NCBI GenBank assembly: GCA_004554665.1
Contig: SFKY01000037.1
Location: forward strand, 1 to 23,936
DNA from: Bacteroidales bacterium
Lineage (GTDB): Bacteria; Bacteroidota; Bacteroidia; Bacteroidales; Bacteroidaceae
Direction: 5' to 3'
DNA length: 23,936 bases
Shown: one piece after another, positions 1-8,675 of the stretch
Layout: the number at the start of each line of letters is the position of its first letter
Numbering within the stretch: position 1 is the first letter of the stretch
The notes under the pieces: model-generated
Databases searched by the model: none
Seen by the model: the letters and a program-made list of their open reading frames with translations, nothing else
Told to the model about the DNA's origin: nothing
Translations under genes and position numbers: made by a program

Positions 1-1
1 T

Positions 2-1197
2 GATCCTTTCAAACTGTTTTCGAAGAAAGGTGAGACCTCGTTCTCAATACCTAATCAATCTGGTGTGCTGAGACCAGGGTTCCAATCGGCTTGGCGTGTG
101 GTTTTTTAAGGAAACCCCCCGGGTACCCTTACAGACTCCCATCTTTTGGAGCTGTTGAATCCAGACCCATCACCCGCCATTGATTTCTCATGGGTCAAAC
201 CTGGTGTTGCAGTATGGGATTGGCGGATTAATGGGGCAGAGTGGGATGGTTTCAGATATACGATGAGCTACCCTTCGTGGGTTAGAATGGTGGATTTTGC
301 CGCCGAACAAGGATTTAAGTATTTGGTACTTGATGCCAACTGGTATGGACCGGAGTTTGAAAAAGAATCGGATCCTACGAAAGGAGGAGCCGCTGGCAAT
401 GTACAAGAGCTCATCCGATATGCCTGTGGCAAGGGGGTAGGAATCTGGCTGTATCTCAACGATGTGGGTGGAAAACGCTATCCTATCGAGAGGACGTTGG
501 CCCAATATGCCGATTGGGGTGCTGCAGGTGTGAAATATGGATTTATGCGGGGTGATATGTTGGAGAAAAACCATTGGACACAGCATATTACGGCCTTGTG
601 TGCCAAGAACCATCTGTTGGTAGACTTCCATGACAACCCTGTACATCCCTATGGACAGATGCGTACGTGGCCTAATGCAGTGACACGTGAATACTGCCAT
701 GCCCAGCTTGATGGACATCATGTGTTTCTGCCCAAGACATTTGTCACAACTGTCTTTGTGAATATGGTGGCAGGACCGCTCGATATGAACAATGGTATGT
801 TTGATTTGCGGCAGGGAAATACCACTCGTGTGGATGAATCGCAACCTGTCCCGGCGACATTGGTGGCAGAAGCTGCCCGAACACTGATTACGTGGTCTGG
901 TGTAACCGCACGTTGGCCGGAGAGATTGGCGAATATATCGTCATGATGCGTGAAACCCAAGATGCCTATTTAATAGGTGCTGCCACCAACGAGGAGAACC
1001 GTACCATAGAGATACCCTTGGACTTCCTCCCTAAAGGAAGCTTTCAGGCCTGTGTAGTGGAAGATGGTGAAGATGCACATTATCTGAATAATCGCGAATC
1101 GCTGCGCACATCCAAGGTGGAGGTCAATCGCAAAAGTCATCTGCAAGTACGTCTTGCCTGTGGTGGTGGCGCCTGTATTACCATATCTAAACATTAA
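2..1197 (+). pseudogene. GH97 family glycosidase, 5'-truncated by the window and broken by a stop and a frameshift
   Basis: Reading frame 2 from the window edge gives family-like GH97 sequence (NQSGVLRPGFQSAWRVVF), then a TAA at 107-109. The same frame continues with GNPPGTLTDSHLLELLNP and the catalytic barrel (WVKPGVAVWDW, GVKYGFM, LLVDFHDNPVHP, PLDMNNGMFDL) up to TWSGVT near 907. There it shifts to frame 1, which resumes as RTLAGEIGEYIVMMR and runs through the C-terminal beta domain to the TAA at 1195-1197. From memory of the family, about 25-30 residues normally lie between TWSG and the GEIGEY segment, so the shift looks like a deletion whose length is not a multiple of three. The N-terminal domain is off the window. 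GH97 enzymes are periplasmic or secreted alpha-glucosidases or alpha-galactosidases; the substrate cannot be told here. The retaining-type KVDFM nucleophile motif reads KYGFM. Sequencing error near a contig end is the alternative to true decay. The next gene starts 17 bp downstream. Confidence 0.8.
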
Positions 1198-1214
1198 TCA
1201 GCCAACTGTCTCGT

Positions 1215-4200
1215 ATGAGTAAGTCTTGTTTGATGCGTTTTTTAGTTGCAATTTTGGTTTTGTACTTACAGGTATATACTCTGTATAGTGTGGCCAAGGG
1301 AGTGGAACGCCATCCATCTGCAATCGTGTTGCCGCCGCATCCTACTGCCGTCATGCGGCTGGCTGGAGATGAAGTGCAGAAATATGTATATCTGCGTACC
1401 GGAAATCTATTGCCGATACGCCAAGAAAGTGTAAAGAGTGCACAGGCGGCGATATGGTTGGCTTGCGACACGGTGTCGATGGGCACGGAATCGTTCCGGT
1501 TGAGCGATGATGAGCAGGGACTCCATATCACGGGCGGTTCGGAGATAGGACTGCTCTATGGCGTGTACCAATATGCCGAGCTGCTGGGCGTGACATTCTC
1601 TCTGCATGGCGATGTGATTCCAGACGCCCCATTTGCCGGATCACTCATCCAATGCGGCAAAGGACTGTACGAACCGCTCTTTATCCATCGCGGATTATTG
1701 CCTTTCCATGATTTTCCTGAGGGTCCCGATTTGTGGAATGAAGATATGTACAAGTCGTGTATTACGCAGATGGTGAAACTGAAGATGAATTTTTTTTCCC
1801 TGCATACCTATCCCTGTGTGGAGCCCAATGTATGGGTAGGCTTACTTGAAGATGTAGATACCGACGGCAGCGTATCCTTTGCCTATCCCACCACGCTGGC
1901 CAATACGTCAAGACCCGGCGACTGGGGCTACTCAGCGATGGATACTCGCGACTATTGTTGTGGAGCAGCATCGCTGTTTGCCGATTCCATCTATGCCAGT
2001 CCTGTCATGCGCGACGTGGTTCCTCGTCCCCGCAACCAGCAAGAGATGGTGCATGTGTTTGACAAGACAGGACAGCTGTTTGACAATGCATTCAGTTTTG
2101 GGCGTCGTCTGGGTGTGAAGTTCTGTGCAGGATTGGAAACTCCACTATCTATACCGCGCGAGGTTTCGCAGCGGTTGCAGGAAAAAGGCATCAACCCGCA
2201 ATCCAAGGAGGCCAAGAGACGCTTGTACCAAGGCATCTTCACCCGCCTGCAGCGTAGACATCCCTTAGACTATTTCTGGTTGTGGACACCCGAAGGATGG
2301 ACATGGGGAACCACCTCTAAGGAGTCGGTAGATGCAACGGTAGACGATGTAACCACTGCCCGCAGGGTCCTCTCAGAGATGGGGAATCCCTTCGGTTTTG
2401 GGTTGAGTGGGTGGATGCTGGGGCCTGCCGACAACACGCGGCTCTTCGACTCGTGTCTCCCCAAGGGTGATTTCCTGTCATCGCTGAGCCGATTGGTTGG
2501 GCAGGAGCGCATCGATCTTGGTTACCGTCAATTGGCAAAACATCGTCCGCTCATGCCGCTGCTATGGTTGGAAGACGACCCAGCGCTCACCACGCCACAA
2601 TTCTGGGTGGGCCGGTTGCGCAGCGACATTGCAGAGAGTTATGTGGTAGGATGTTCGGGTATCGTAGGCAACTTCTGGCGTACCCGCGCCATAGACCCCA
2701 ATGTACTGGCTGTAGCACAGGCATGTTGGGACCAGCAGGAGTGGAATCCCTATATGGGAAAACCGTTGGAGTATCAGCCGGCTCCCATCAACGATATCCG
2801 TATCGCCGGTACGGGCACCAACTATTATCGCCACATTAAGGGTACAGAAGACCAATACCTGTATAATACGCAGCGTTACGATCTGAAGGGATACAAGGTG
2901 AAAGTGCCCAACGGACGCTACAAAGTGACTTTCCAAATGAGCGAAACCCGTTACGATAAGGCCGGTGAACGGATATTTGGGCTGCGTGTTCAGGATAAGG
3001 CACAGATAGACAGTATTGATATTTTCCGCCAAGTGGGACGTGACACGGTGTATGCCGTGACCTCTGATTGGGTGGAAGTGAGTGACTATATGCTTCGGAT
3101 AGATTTCCTGCCCATAGTAGGGCCTACTTGTATGTCGGCATTTGTAATAGAGGGACGGACAGCTGATGCCAACCAAGTAAAGGGTACTCCCTATAAGCGG
3201 AGTATCAATGTGGGAGGAGGACTGTACAAGGACTATGAAGCCGATCTGAGCGAGCGAATGGGCAACAAACCGCCTATGCCGCGCGACTTGTCGGCTACGT
3301 CACTCTATCTGGCGTATGCACGGAGTTCGTTTGGAGACGAGGTAGCCGAGCCTGTGGCACGCATCTTCTCGTCGGTCGACGGCACCGTAGGAAACGAGGG
3401 TTACAGCGGATTCCGTATGCCACGACCTGCAGGATGGATTACCGGCCCCGGTGTGATACAGCCCAATGAGACTCCTTGGTCACAAGAGGCTGTGCGTTAC
3501 TCATTTGTCGATTCGCTCTATGCGCTTCGCCCGTTGGTGAACGGAGCAGGAAACCTTGCCCGATACGATTATTGGCTCAACACCTTCTCTTGTCTGCGTA
3601 CAATGGGCGAATTGGGCTGCATGCGTGGGCAGATGGATATTCTCATGCGAAAGGTGGCATCCCTGGACACACCAGCTGCCCAGCAACAGTGTGTAGAAGA
3701 ACAGGTGTTGCCACTCCGCGTGCGGTTGGCACGCCTATGGGAAACCCTGATGGGGCATGTCTTGCAGACGGTCTCATCTACAGGAGAGGTGGGTACCATT
3801 ATCAATCTCGAATCGCAGACACGTAAGACATATGCGTTTCTTACCAAATATGATGCAGAAATCGTTCGCTTGAGCGGAAATCCGCTGCCGGCATCATGCA
3901 CGCTTTCTGCCTCTTACACTCAGTCGCCCCGACTGGTGGTGCTCAATGGTCGCGAGGTGTTGCAGGAGGGAGAACCCTATCGGTTGCAAGTAATCGTGCT
4001 GGGCAAACAGGCGGATGCACAGGCTCCCGTACTCCGATACCGCACGATGGGCAAGGGGCGTTACAAGGCATTGCCCATGCAGGCAGAGAGCGGCAATATC
4101 TATAGTGTGACGGTGCCCGAAAACGGGGGGAAGACGATAGAGTATGATGTGGTCTTTGTCCAGAATGGGCACGAATACCATTACCCAGAAGCAGCTCCAG

Positions 4201-4241
4201 CCCTTGGGGGTGTATGGGTGTGGTTGAAGAGAAATCGGTAA
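1215..4241 (+). CDS. Large secreted glycosidase-like protein with malectin-like domain, function unassigned
   Basis: This 1008-residue protein has an N-terminal hydrophobic signal; Met1 or Met7 could be the start, and Met7 gives a tighter signal peptide. Residues about 30-140 look like the small alpha/beta domain that precedes the barrel in GH67, GH115 and GH20-type enzymes (LLYGVYQYAELLGV motif). The next part, to about 520, starts with HRGLLPFHDFPEGPD and KLKMNFFSLHTYP and is probably a TIM barrel; acidic candidates are E360 in TPEGWTWG and E453/D454/D455 in WLEDDP. Residues about 525-645 (from DIRIAGTGTNYY to SAFVIEG) look like a malectin or di-glucose-binding sandwich, and the last 80 residues like an Ig-type sandwich. 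I do not recognise a family with a known substrate. The gene sits 17 bp after the GH97 remnant and 23 bp before the next glycosidase, so it is probably in one operon with them. Fold assignments are by eye. Confidence 0.6.
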   Translation: MSKSCLMRFLVAILVLYLQVYTLYSVAKGVERHPSAIVLPPHPTAVMRLAGDEVQKYVYLRTGNLLPIRQESVKSAQAAIWLACDTVSMGTESFRLSDDEQGLHITGGSEIGLLYGVYQYAELLGVTFSLHGDVIPDAPFAGSLIQCGKGLYEPLFIHRGLLPFHDFPEGPDLWNEDMYKSCITQMVKLKMNFFSLHTYPCVEPNVWVGLLEDVDTDGSVSFAYPTTLANTSRPGDWGYSAMDTRDYCCGAASLFADSIYASPVMRDVVPRPRNQQEMVHVFDKTGQLFDNAFSFGRRLGVKFCAGLETPLSIPREVSQRLQEKGINPQSKEAKRRLYQGIFTRLQRRHPLDYFWLWTPEGWTWGTTSKESVDATVDDVTTARRVLSEMGNPFGFGLSGWMLGPADNTRLFDSCLPKGDFLSSLSRLVGQERIDLGYRQLAKHRPLMPLLWLEDDPALTTPQFWVGRLRSDIAESYVVGCSGIVGNFWRTRAIDPNVLAVAQACWDQQEWNPYMGKPLEYQPAPINDIRIAGTGTNYYRHIKGTEDQYLYNTQRYDLKGYKVKVPNGRYKVTFQMSETRYDKAGERIFGLRVQDKAQIDSIDIFRQVGRDTVYAVTSDWVEVSDYMLRIDFLPIVGPTCMSAFVIEGRTADANQVKGTPYKRSINVGGGLYKDYEADLSERMGNKPPMPRDLSATSLYLAYARSSFGDEVAEPVARIFSSVDGTVGNEGYSGFRMPRPAGWITGPGVIQPNETPWSQEAVRYSFVDSLYALRPLVNGAGNLARYDYWLNTFSCLRTMGELGCMRGQMDILMRKVASLDTPAAQQQCVEEQVLPLRVRLARLWETLMGHVLQTVSSTGEVGTIINLESQTRKTYAFLTKYDAEIVRLSGNPLPASCTLSASYTQSPRLVVLNGREVLQEGEPYRLQVIVLGKQADAQAPVLRYRTMGKGRYKALPMQAESGNIYSVTVPENGGKTIEYDVVFVQNGHEYHYPEAAPALGGVWVWLKRNR

Positions 4242-4264
4242 AACCTATTATAAAAGTAAGAAAA

Positions 4265-5578
4265 ATGAAGAGAATAACATCTATCATCACATGTCTTGTG
4301 GCATGTATGCAGTTGGCCAGCGCACAGACCACTCCCCGGGCGCTTGCACGCATTATCCAGCGTGACACCTCGCTGGTTGCTGTTGCCCGAATGGCTCGCC
4401 AAGTGCTGGGTGAGGGCTTCAATGCAGGCAGTGGCTATTCACAGGTATGGGCAAGAGACCTCAATACCTTTATTGAGACCGCTCTTGAGGTCAATCGTCC
4501 GGCCGATGTACGCGGTGCCTTACTGGTGTTTTTTGCGATGCAACAGCCCAATGGCGAGTGTATAGACGGCTATGTGGTCAAGAAAGACTTTACTTGGGGA
4601 GACAATCATCCCTATTATAGTACACTGGATGATATCCATGTAGGATTCAAGAACACCGTAGAGACCGATCAGGAGACCTCGCTCATACAGGCTGTGTGCA
4701 AGTATATCCGCAAGACGGGTGACCGTAGTCTGTTGCAGGAAATGGTAGGCGGCGTGACGGTGCTCGACCGCATGCAGCAGATGCTCGATTACCTGAAACG
4801 GGAGCGCTATAGCGAGCAGTATGGTCTTATCTATGGTGCCATGACAGCTGACTGGGGCGACTGCCAGCCGCTCTGCGATGATGTGGTGGATATCCATCCA
4901 GACTCTCCGATGGCCATTGATGTGTACGACAATGCCATGCTCATGATTGCGCTTGACGACCTGCAGACGGTATGCACCGATGCACAGCGTTGCCAGGCAT
5001 GGAAACAGTGGCACGACGATATAGCCAAGAACGTGCGCCGCCATCTCTGGGACAAGAAGCGTAAGAAGTTTGTTCCGCATATCTATCTGGGCGAGTCGCC
5101 CATTCCCGCAGGCTTCGACGAGTTGGAAGTCTACTATCATGGCGGCACGGCAGTGGCCATTGAGGCAGGACTGCTCACGACCCGCGAGATAGCTCAGGCC
5201 AATGCCAAGATGCTGGAAAATGTGGAAAGGTCGGGCATGCCGACCATCGGTCTAACCCTCTATCCGGTCTATCCCGATGGATTTTTCCATGGAGGCATGG
5301 CCAAGCCCTACGTCTATCAGAACGGTGGAGACTGGACATGGTTTGGTGGAAGAATGATACAGCAGTTGGTGCACTACGGATTCTGTGAGGAAGCCTACAA
5401 CGAGTTGCGTCCTATGCTCGACCGTGTCATCCAAAACCATGGATTTTACGAATGGTACGGTATGGGAAATGTGCCGAGTGGTTCGGGTAAGTTCAAGGGC
5501 TCGGCAGGTGTTTTGGCTACGGCCATTGAAATGTTGCAAGATTGGAGTAAAAAGATATTGGATAATGAGAAAGAGTAA
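4265..5578 (+). CDS. Secreted (alpha/alpha)6-barrel glycoside hydrolase-like protein
   Basis: The protein has 437 residues from the ATG at 4265, chosen because it gives a clean signal peptide (KRITSIITCLVACMQLASA, cut before QTTP). The body is helical, with motifs typical of six-hairpin glycosidases of the GH63, GH37 and debranching-enzyme type: SGYSQVWARDLNTF near the start, MTADWGDCQP in the middle and GGDWTWFGGRMIQQLVHYG followed by FYEWYG near the end. The Asp of WARD and those in ADWGD are plausible catalytic or sugar-binding residues by analogy. I cannot assign a GH family number or a substrate. It overlaps the following isomerase-like gene by 14 bp, which implies translational coupling. 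Together with the preceding large protein and the downstream GH92 it suggests periplasmic trimming of an oligosaccharide. Confidence 0.6.
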   Translation: MKRITSIITCLVACMQLASAQTTPRALARIIQRDTSLVAVARMARQVLGEGFNAGSGYSQVWARDLNTFIETALEVNRPADVRGALLVFFAMQQPNGECIDGYVVKKDFTWGDNHPYYSTLDDIHVGFKNTVETDQETSLIQAVCKYIRKTGDRSLLQEMVGGVTVLDRMQQMLDYLKRERYSEQYGLIYGAMTADWGDCQPLCDDVVDIHPDSPMAIDVYDNAMLMIALDDLQTVCTDAQRCQAWKQWHDDIAKNVRRHLWDKKRKKFVPHIYLGESPIPAGFDELEVYYHGGTAVAIEAGLLTTREIAQANAKMLENVERSGMPTIGLTLYPVYPDGFFHGGMAKPYVYQNGGDWTWFGGRMIQQLVHYGFCEEAYNELRPMLDRVIQNHGFYEWYGMGNVPSGSGKFKGSAGVLATAIEMLQDWSKKILDNEKE

Positions 5579-7313
5579 TTATGACAAATTTCCTGCCACC
5601 GCCATCGAAGGCGAGATATGGCAGGGTTGGCAAGACATTCGTGCCCGGCTGCAGCAACATGTAGCCGACAATGTACAAGAGCGCTATGTCATAGCCGTAG
5701 AGTGTTATCAGGGTGTGATGGAAGAAGAACTGGCGACCGAGTTTGCCGCTCTTCACGACACCACGTTTATCAATACGCAAGGACTGTTACGTGATGAGGA
5801 GGAGATAGAGGCCATGACGCGCCCCTATGTCACCGATGACCGACTGTTTGGCTATCGCTCACACTTTAGCTACAATGACTTCTTTAATGCCAAGGCTCTC
5901 GATGCTTTCCGTACCACCCTTACACACGCCACCGGTTGTGTGCTTGTCTATGGACATGGCGCGGCTGTGGCTGTGCCGGATGCAGATCTGCTGGTCTATG
6001 CCGACATGCCTCGCTGGGAGATTCAGCAGCGCTACCGCCGCCACGAGGTGAAGGCAATTGGTGTGGATAACAGTGGTGAGGAGGCTTCACGCCAGTACAA
6101 ACGTGGATACTTTGTAGACTGGATTGTATGTGACAATCTGAAACGTCAGATTATCGACAAGGTGCACTATTGGCTCGATACCACGTTGCCGCAGCAGCCC
6201 AAGATGATTACAGGGCACACTCTGCGTAGCGCCTTGGAGAAGACGGCAAGTGGACCTTTTCGTCTGGTTCCCTTCTTCGATCCTGCCCCATGGGGCGGAC
6301 AGTGGATGAAGGAGGTTTGCGGGTTGGATCCCGAAGTGCCCAACTACGGATGGTGTTTCGACTGTGTGCCTGAGGAAAACAGCCTTTACCTCTCTGTAAA
6401 CGGAGTGCGTTTCGAGATACCTTCCCAAGACTTGGTCATCGCGCAGACGCGCCGCTTGCTGGGTCCGGCGGTAGAGGCACGCTTCGGCGTAGACTTCCCC
6501 ATCCGTTTCGACTTCCTCGACACGATGGGTGGCGGCAACCTCAGCCTGCAGGTACACCCCACCACGCAGTATATCCGCGATACGTTTGGCATGATTTACA
6601 CTCAGGACGAGAGCTATTATTTGCTTGATGCCGAAGAGGGAGCCACCGTATTCCTCGGCCTCAAACCGGGAGTGGACTCGCAGGAGATGGTGTCGGCACT
6701 GGAGGCTGCCCAAGAGCCGGGCGGCAACTTCGATGCCCTGCGCTTTGTCAACCAGTGGCCAGCCGCCAAGCACGACCACTTCCTCATTCCGGCAGGTACT
6801 ATCCACTGCTCTGGGGCCGGTGCGATGGTGCTTGAGATCAGCGCTACGCCCAGCATCTTCACTTTCAAGTTGTGGGACTGGGGACGTCTGGGTCTTGATG
6901 GTCGTCCGCGTCCCATCAATATCAAGCATGGCAGCCACGTGATACAGTGGGAGCGCGATACCGACTATGCCAAGGCGCGTCTGGTGCATCAGGTGGTGCC
7001 GGTGGCAGAGGGCGACGGATGGCGTGAGGAGCGCACCGGACTGCATGAGAATGAGTTTATAGAGACCCGCCGTCACTGGTTCTCCAAGCCTGTCACCCAT
7101 CACACCAATGGTGGAGTAAACGTGCTTAATGTAGTGGAGGGCGATGAGCTTATAGTAGAAAGTCCCACCCATGCTTTCGAGCCGTTTGTGGTACATTATG
7201 CAGAAACATTTGTGGTGCCAGCCGCTGCCGAAACCTATACCATCCGTCCCTATGGAGCATCAGTGGGTAAAGAGTGTGGCACCATCAAGGCTTATGTGAG
7301 ATTTAGAGAATAG
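5565..7313 (+). CDS. Class I mannose-6-phosphate isomerase-like cupin fused to an N-terminal kinase-like domain
   Basis: The start is the ATG at 5565, which overlaps the previous stop (5576-5578); the frame is open further upstream but lies there inside the neighbouring gene. The product has 582 residues and no signal peptide, so it is cytoplasmic. Residues about 235-582 resemble type I phosphomannose isomerase: FFDPAPWGGQWM, the zinc-ligand pair Q329/H331 in LSLQVHPT, a candidate E349, and H414 in IPAGTIHCSG. Such enzymes interconvert mannose 6-phosphate and fructose 6-phosphate. Residues about 40-225 look like a nucleoside- or sugar-kinase fold (VLVYGHGAAVAV, DLLVYADMPRWEIQQRYRR), but the place expected for a P-loop reads VECYQGVMEEEL without the GxxxxGK[ST] pattern. 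This half is therefore perhaps non-catalytic or sugar-sensing. Next to a ROK kinase and GH92, a role in mannose use is reasonable. Isomerase assignment is fairly sure, exact substrate is not. Confidence 0.72.
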   Translation: MRKSNYDKFPATAIEGEIWQGWQDIRARLQQHVADNVQERYVIAVECYQGVMEEELATEFAALHDTTFINTQGLLRDEEEIEAMTRPYVTDDRLFGYRSHFSYNDFFNAKALDAFRTTLTHATGCVLVYGHGAAVAVPDADLLVYADMPRWEIQQRYRRHEVKAIGVDNSGEEASRQYKRGYFVDWIVCDNLKRQIIDKVHYWLDTTLPQQPKMITGHTLRSALEKTASGPFRLVPFFDPAPWGGQWMKEVCGLDPEVPNYGWCFDCVPEENSLYLSVNGVRFEIPSQDLVIAQTRRLLGPAVEARFGVDFPIRFDFLDTMGGGNLSLQVHPTTQYIRDTFGMIYTQDESYYLLDAEEGATVFLGLKPGVDSQEMVSALEAAQEPGGNFDALRFVNQWPAAKHDHFLIPAGTIHCSGAGAMVLEISATPSIFTFKLWDWGRLGLDGRPRPINIKHGSHVIQWERDTDYAKARLVHQVVPVAEGDGWREERTGLHENEFIETRRHWFSKPVTHHTNGGVNVLNVVEGDELIVESPTHAFEPFVVHYAETFVVPAAAETYTIRPYGASVGKECGTIKAYVRFRE

Positions 7314-7319
7314 TTTCCA

Positions 7320-7505
7320 AAGGTAAAAAAGTAAAGAGGTAAAACGGTAAAGAGGTAAAAGGGTATAAATGATATGGAGGTATCGAGAATAAAAACAATA
7401 AGGAATGTTGGTAAGAAGGTAGCCCTCTTAACTTAGTTTACCTCTTTACTGTTTTACCTTTTTACCTTTAAACGCTTTTTTACCTTTAAACGTCTTTTAC
7501 TTTTT
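7320..7505. repeat. Inverted array of GTAAAGAGGTAAAACG-type units
   Basis: The gap between the isomerase and the kinase gene (7314-7519) has little else in it. Its left side carries tandem units such as gtaaagaggtaaaacg (7331-7346) and gtaaagaggtaaaagg (7348-7363). Its right side carries the inverted form from 7436 on, with further short tttaccttt units to about 7500. The segment 7338-7360 pairs with 7436-7458 with one internal mismatch and one at the end, around a 75-nt loop. The same 16-mer recurs at 11092-11107. The structure could act as a transcription terminator or mRNA-stability hairpin between two parts of the cluster. No TAnnTTTG promoter for the kinase gene is evident in the gap. 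Confidence 0.7.
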
Positions 7506-7519
7506 TAAATAATAGAATT

Positions 7520-8623
7520 ATGAATAGCAACAATGATTTTCTCCCCATTGTGATGACACTCGATGCAGGAGGTACCAATTTTGTATTCTCTGCCATGCAG
7601 GGCGTGCGTGAAGTGGCTTCCCCTTTCACTCTGCCGTCACATGCAGACAATCTACATGAATGTCTGCGTACCCTTGTCAGTGGATTTGAGCGCGTACGCG
7701 AATCGTTGCCCGCACCGGCCGCTGCCATTAGTTTTGCTTTCCCCGGTCCTGCTGACTATCGTCAGGGTATCATCTGTAATCTCCCCAATTTCCCCGCATT
7801 CAGTGGCGCCACGCCGCTTGGCCCATATCTGCAAGAGTGGTTTGGTATCCCCGTCTACATTGCCAATGACGGCAACCTCTTTGCCTATGGCGAGGCCTGT
7901 GCCGGCCTGCTGCCCGAGGTCAACCGTCGATTGGAAGAGACAGGAAGCCCCAAACGCTTCCACAATCTGTTGGGCTTCACTTTGGGTACAGGTTTCGGCT
8001 GTGGTGTGGTGACCGATGGCCGTCTGCTCACCGGAGACAACGATGTGGGTGGCGATGTCTGGTGCCTTCCCGGCAAACGTTATCCCGATATGCTCCTTGA
8101 GGAGAGTGTGAGCATACGTGCCGTGAAGCGGGTGTACAGTCGTCTTACGGGCGACACCACAGAACTTACCCCTAAGGATATCTTCGACATTGCCGAGGGC
8201 AATCGCTTAGGCGATGCTGAGGCTGCTCGCCATGCCTTTGCAGAGATGGGAGAGATGGCTGGCTACGGCATTGCTACGGCTGTCACCCTCATCGACGGAC
8301 TGGTGGTCATCGGTGGTGGTATATCTCGCAGCCACAAGTATTTCATGCCTGCCCTGCTGGGAGAGATGCGTCGTTGTCTGGGTACTTTTGCTGGCAGCAG
8401 CCATCCGAGAGTACAGTCGGAGGTGTTTAGCTTGGATACTGATATGGAAGACTTTGTACGCAACCGCGCACAGAAAGTTTCGCTTTCTGGATCGGCGGGA
8501 ACGGTTTATGATCCTCTCAAGCGTATCGGCGTTGGCATCACCCGTCAGGGTACCAGCCGCTCTATTTCTATTGGTGCCTACATGTGGGCTATCGACCAGA
8601 TGGCACGCGTGGGCAAGGCATAA
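7520..8623 (+). CDS. ROK family sugar kinase
   Basis: This 367-residue cytoplasmic protein has the ROK/ASKHA ATP-binding loop at residues 15-20 (DAGGTN). It also has the FAFPGPADYRQGII segment, IPVYIANDGNLFAYGE with the candidate catalytic Asp of NDGN, the second phosphate loop GFTLGTGFGCGVV, and the adenosine-binding GLVVIGGGIS. ROK kinases phosphorylate glucose, mannose, fructose or amino sugars at C6. The usual HxxxxxxxxxCxCGxxGC zinc motif after the second loop is missing: here the sequence reads NDVGGDVWCLPGKRYPDM, with one Cys. Some ROK enzymes lack it, but its absence prevents a firm substrate call. The insert with NRRLEETGSPKRFH before the second loop is longer than in the best-known glucokinases. 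Position between an isomerase-like gene and GH92 favours mannose (inference). GH92 begins 52 bp later. Confidence 0.85.
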   Translation: MNSNNDFLPIVMTLDAGGTNFVFSAMQGVREVASPFTLPSHADNLHECLRTLVSGFERVRESLPAPAAAISFAFPGPADYRQGIICNLPNFPAFSGATPLGPYLQEWFGIPVYIANDGNLFAYGEACAGLLPEVNRRLEETGSPKRFHNLLGFTLGTGFGCGVVTDGRLLTGDNDVGGDVWCLPGKRYPDMLLEESVSIRAVKRVYSRLTGDTTELTPKDIFDIAEGNRLGDAEAARHAFAEMGEMAGYGIATAVTLIDGLVVIGGGISRSHKYFMPALLGEMRRCLGTFAGSSHPRVQSEVFSLDTDMEDFVRNRAQKVSLSGSAGTVYDPLKRIGVGITRQGTSRSISIGAYMWAIDQMARVGKA

Positions 8624-8675
8624 GCATGAACCTCTTGCTCGATGCCTTATTCGTTGTTATTTAAGACTTTGTATC

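Noticed and set aside
890..960. Programmed frameshift in the GH97 gene
   Set aside because: No slippery heptamer or stimulating structure is seen at the join, and a block of family sequence is missing, which points to deletion rather than recoding.
7320..7505. CRISPR-like array
   Set aside because: The units are short, variable and AT-rich with no regular spacers, both orientations are present, and no cas genes are near.
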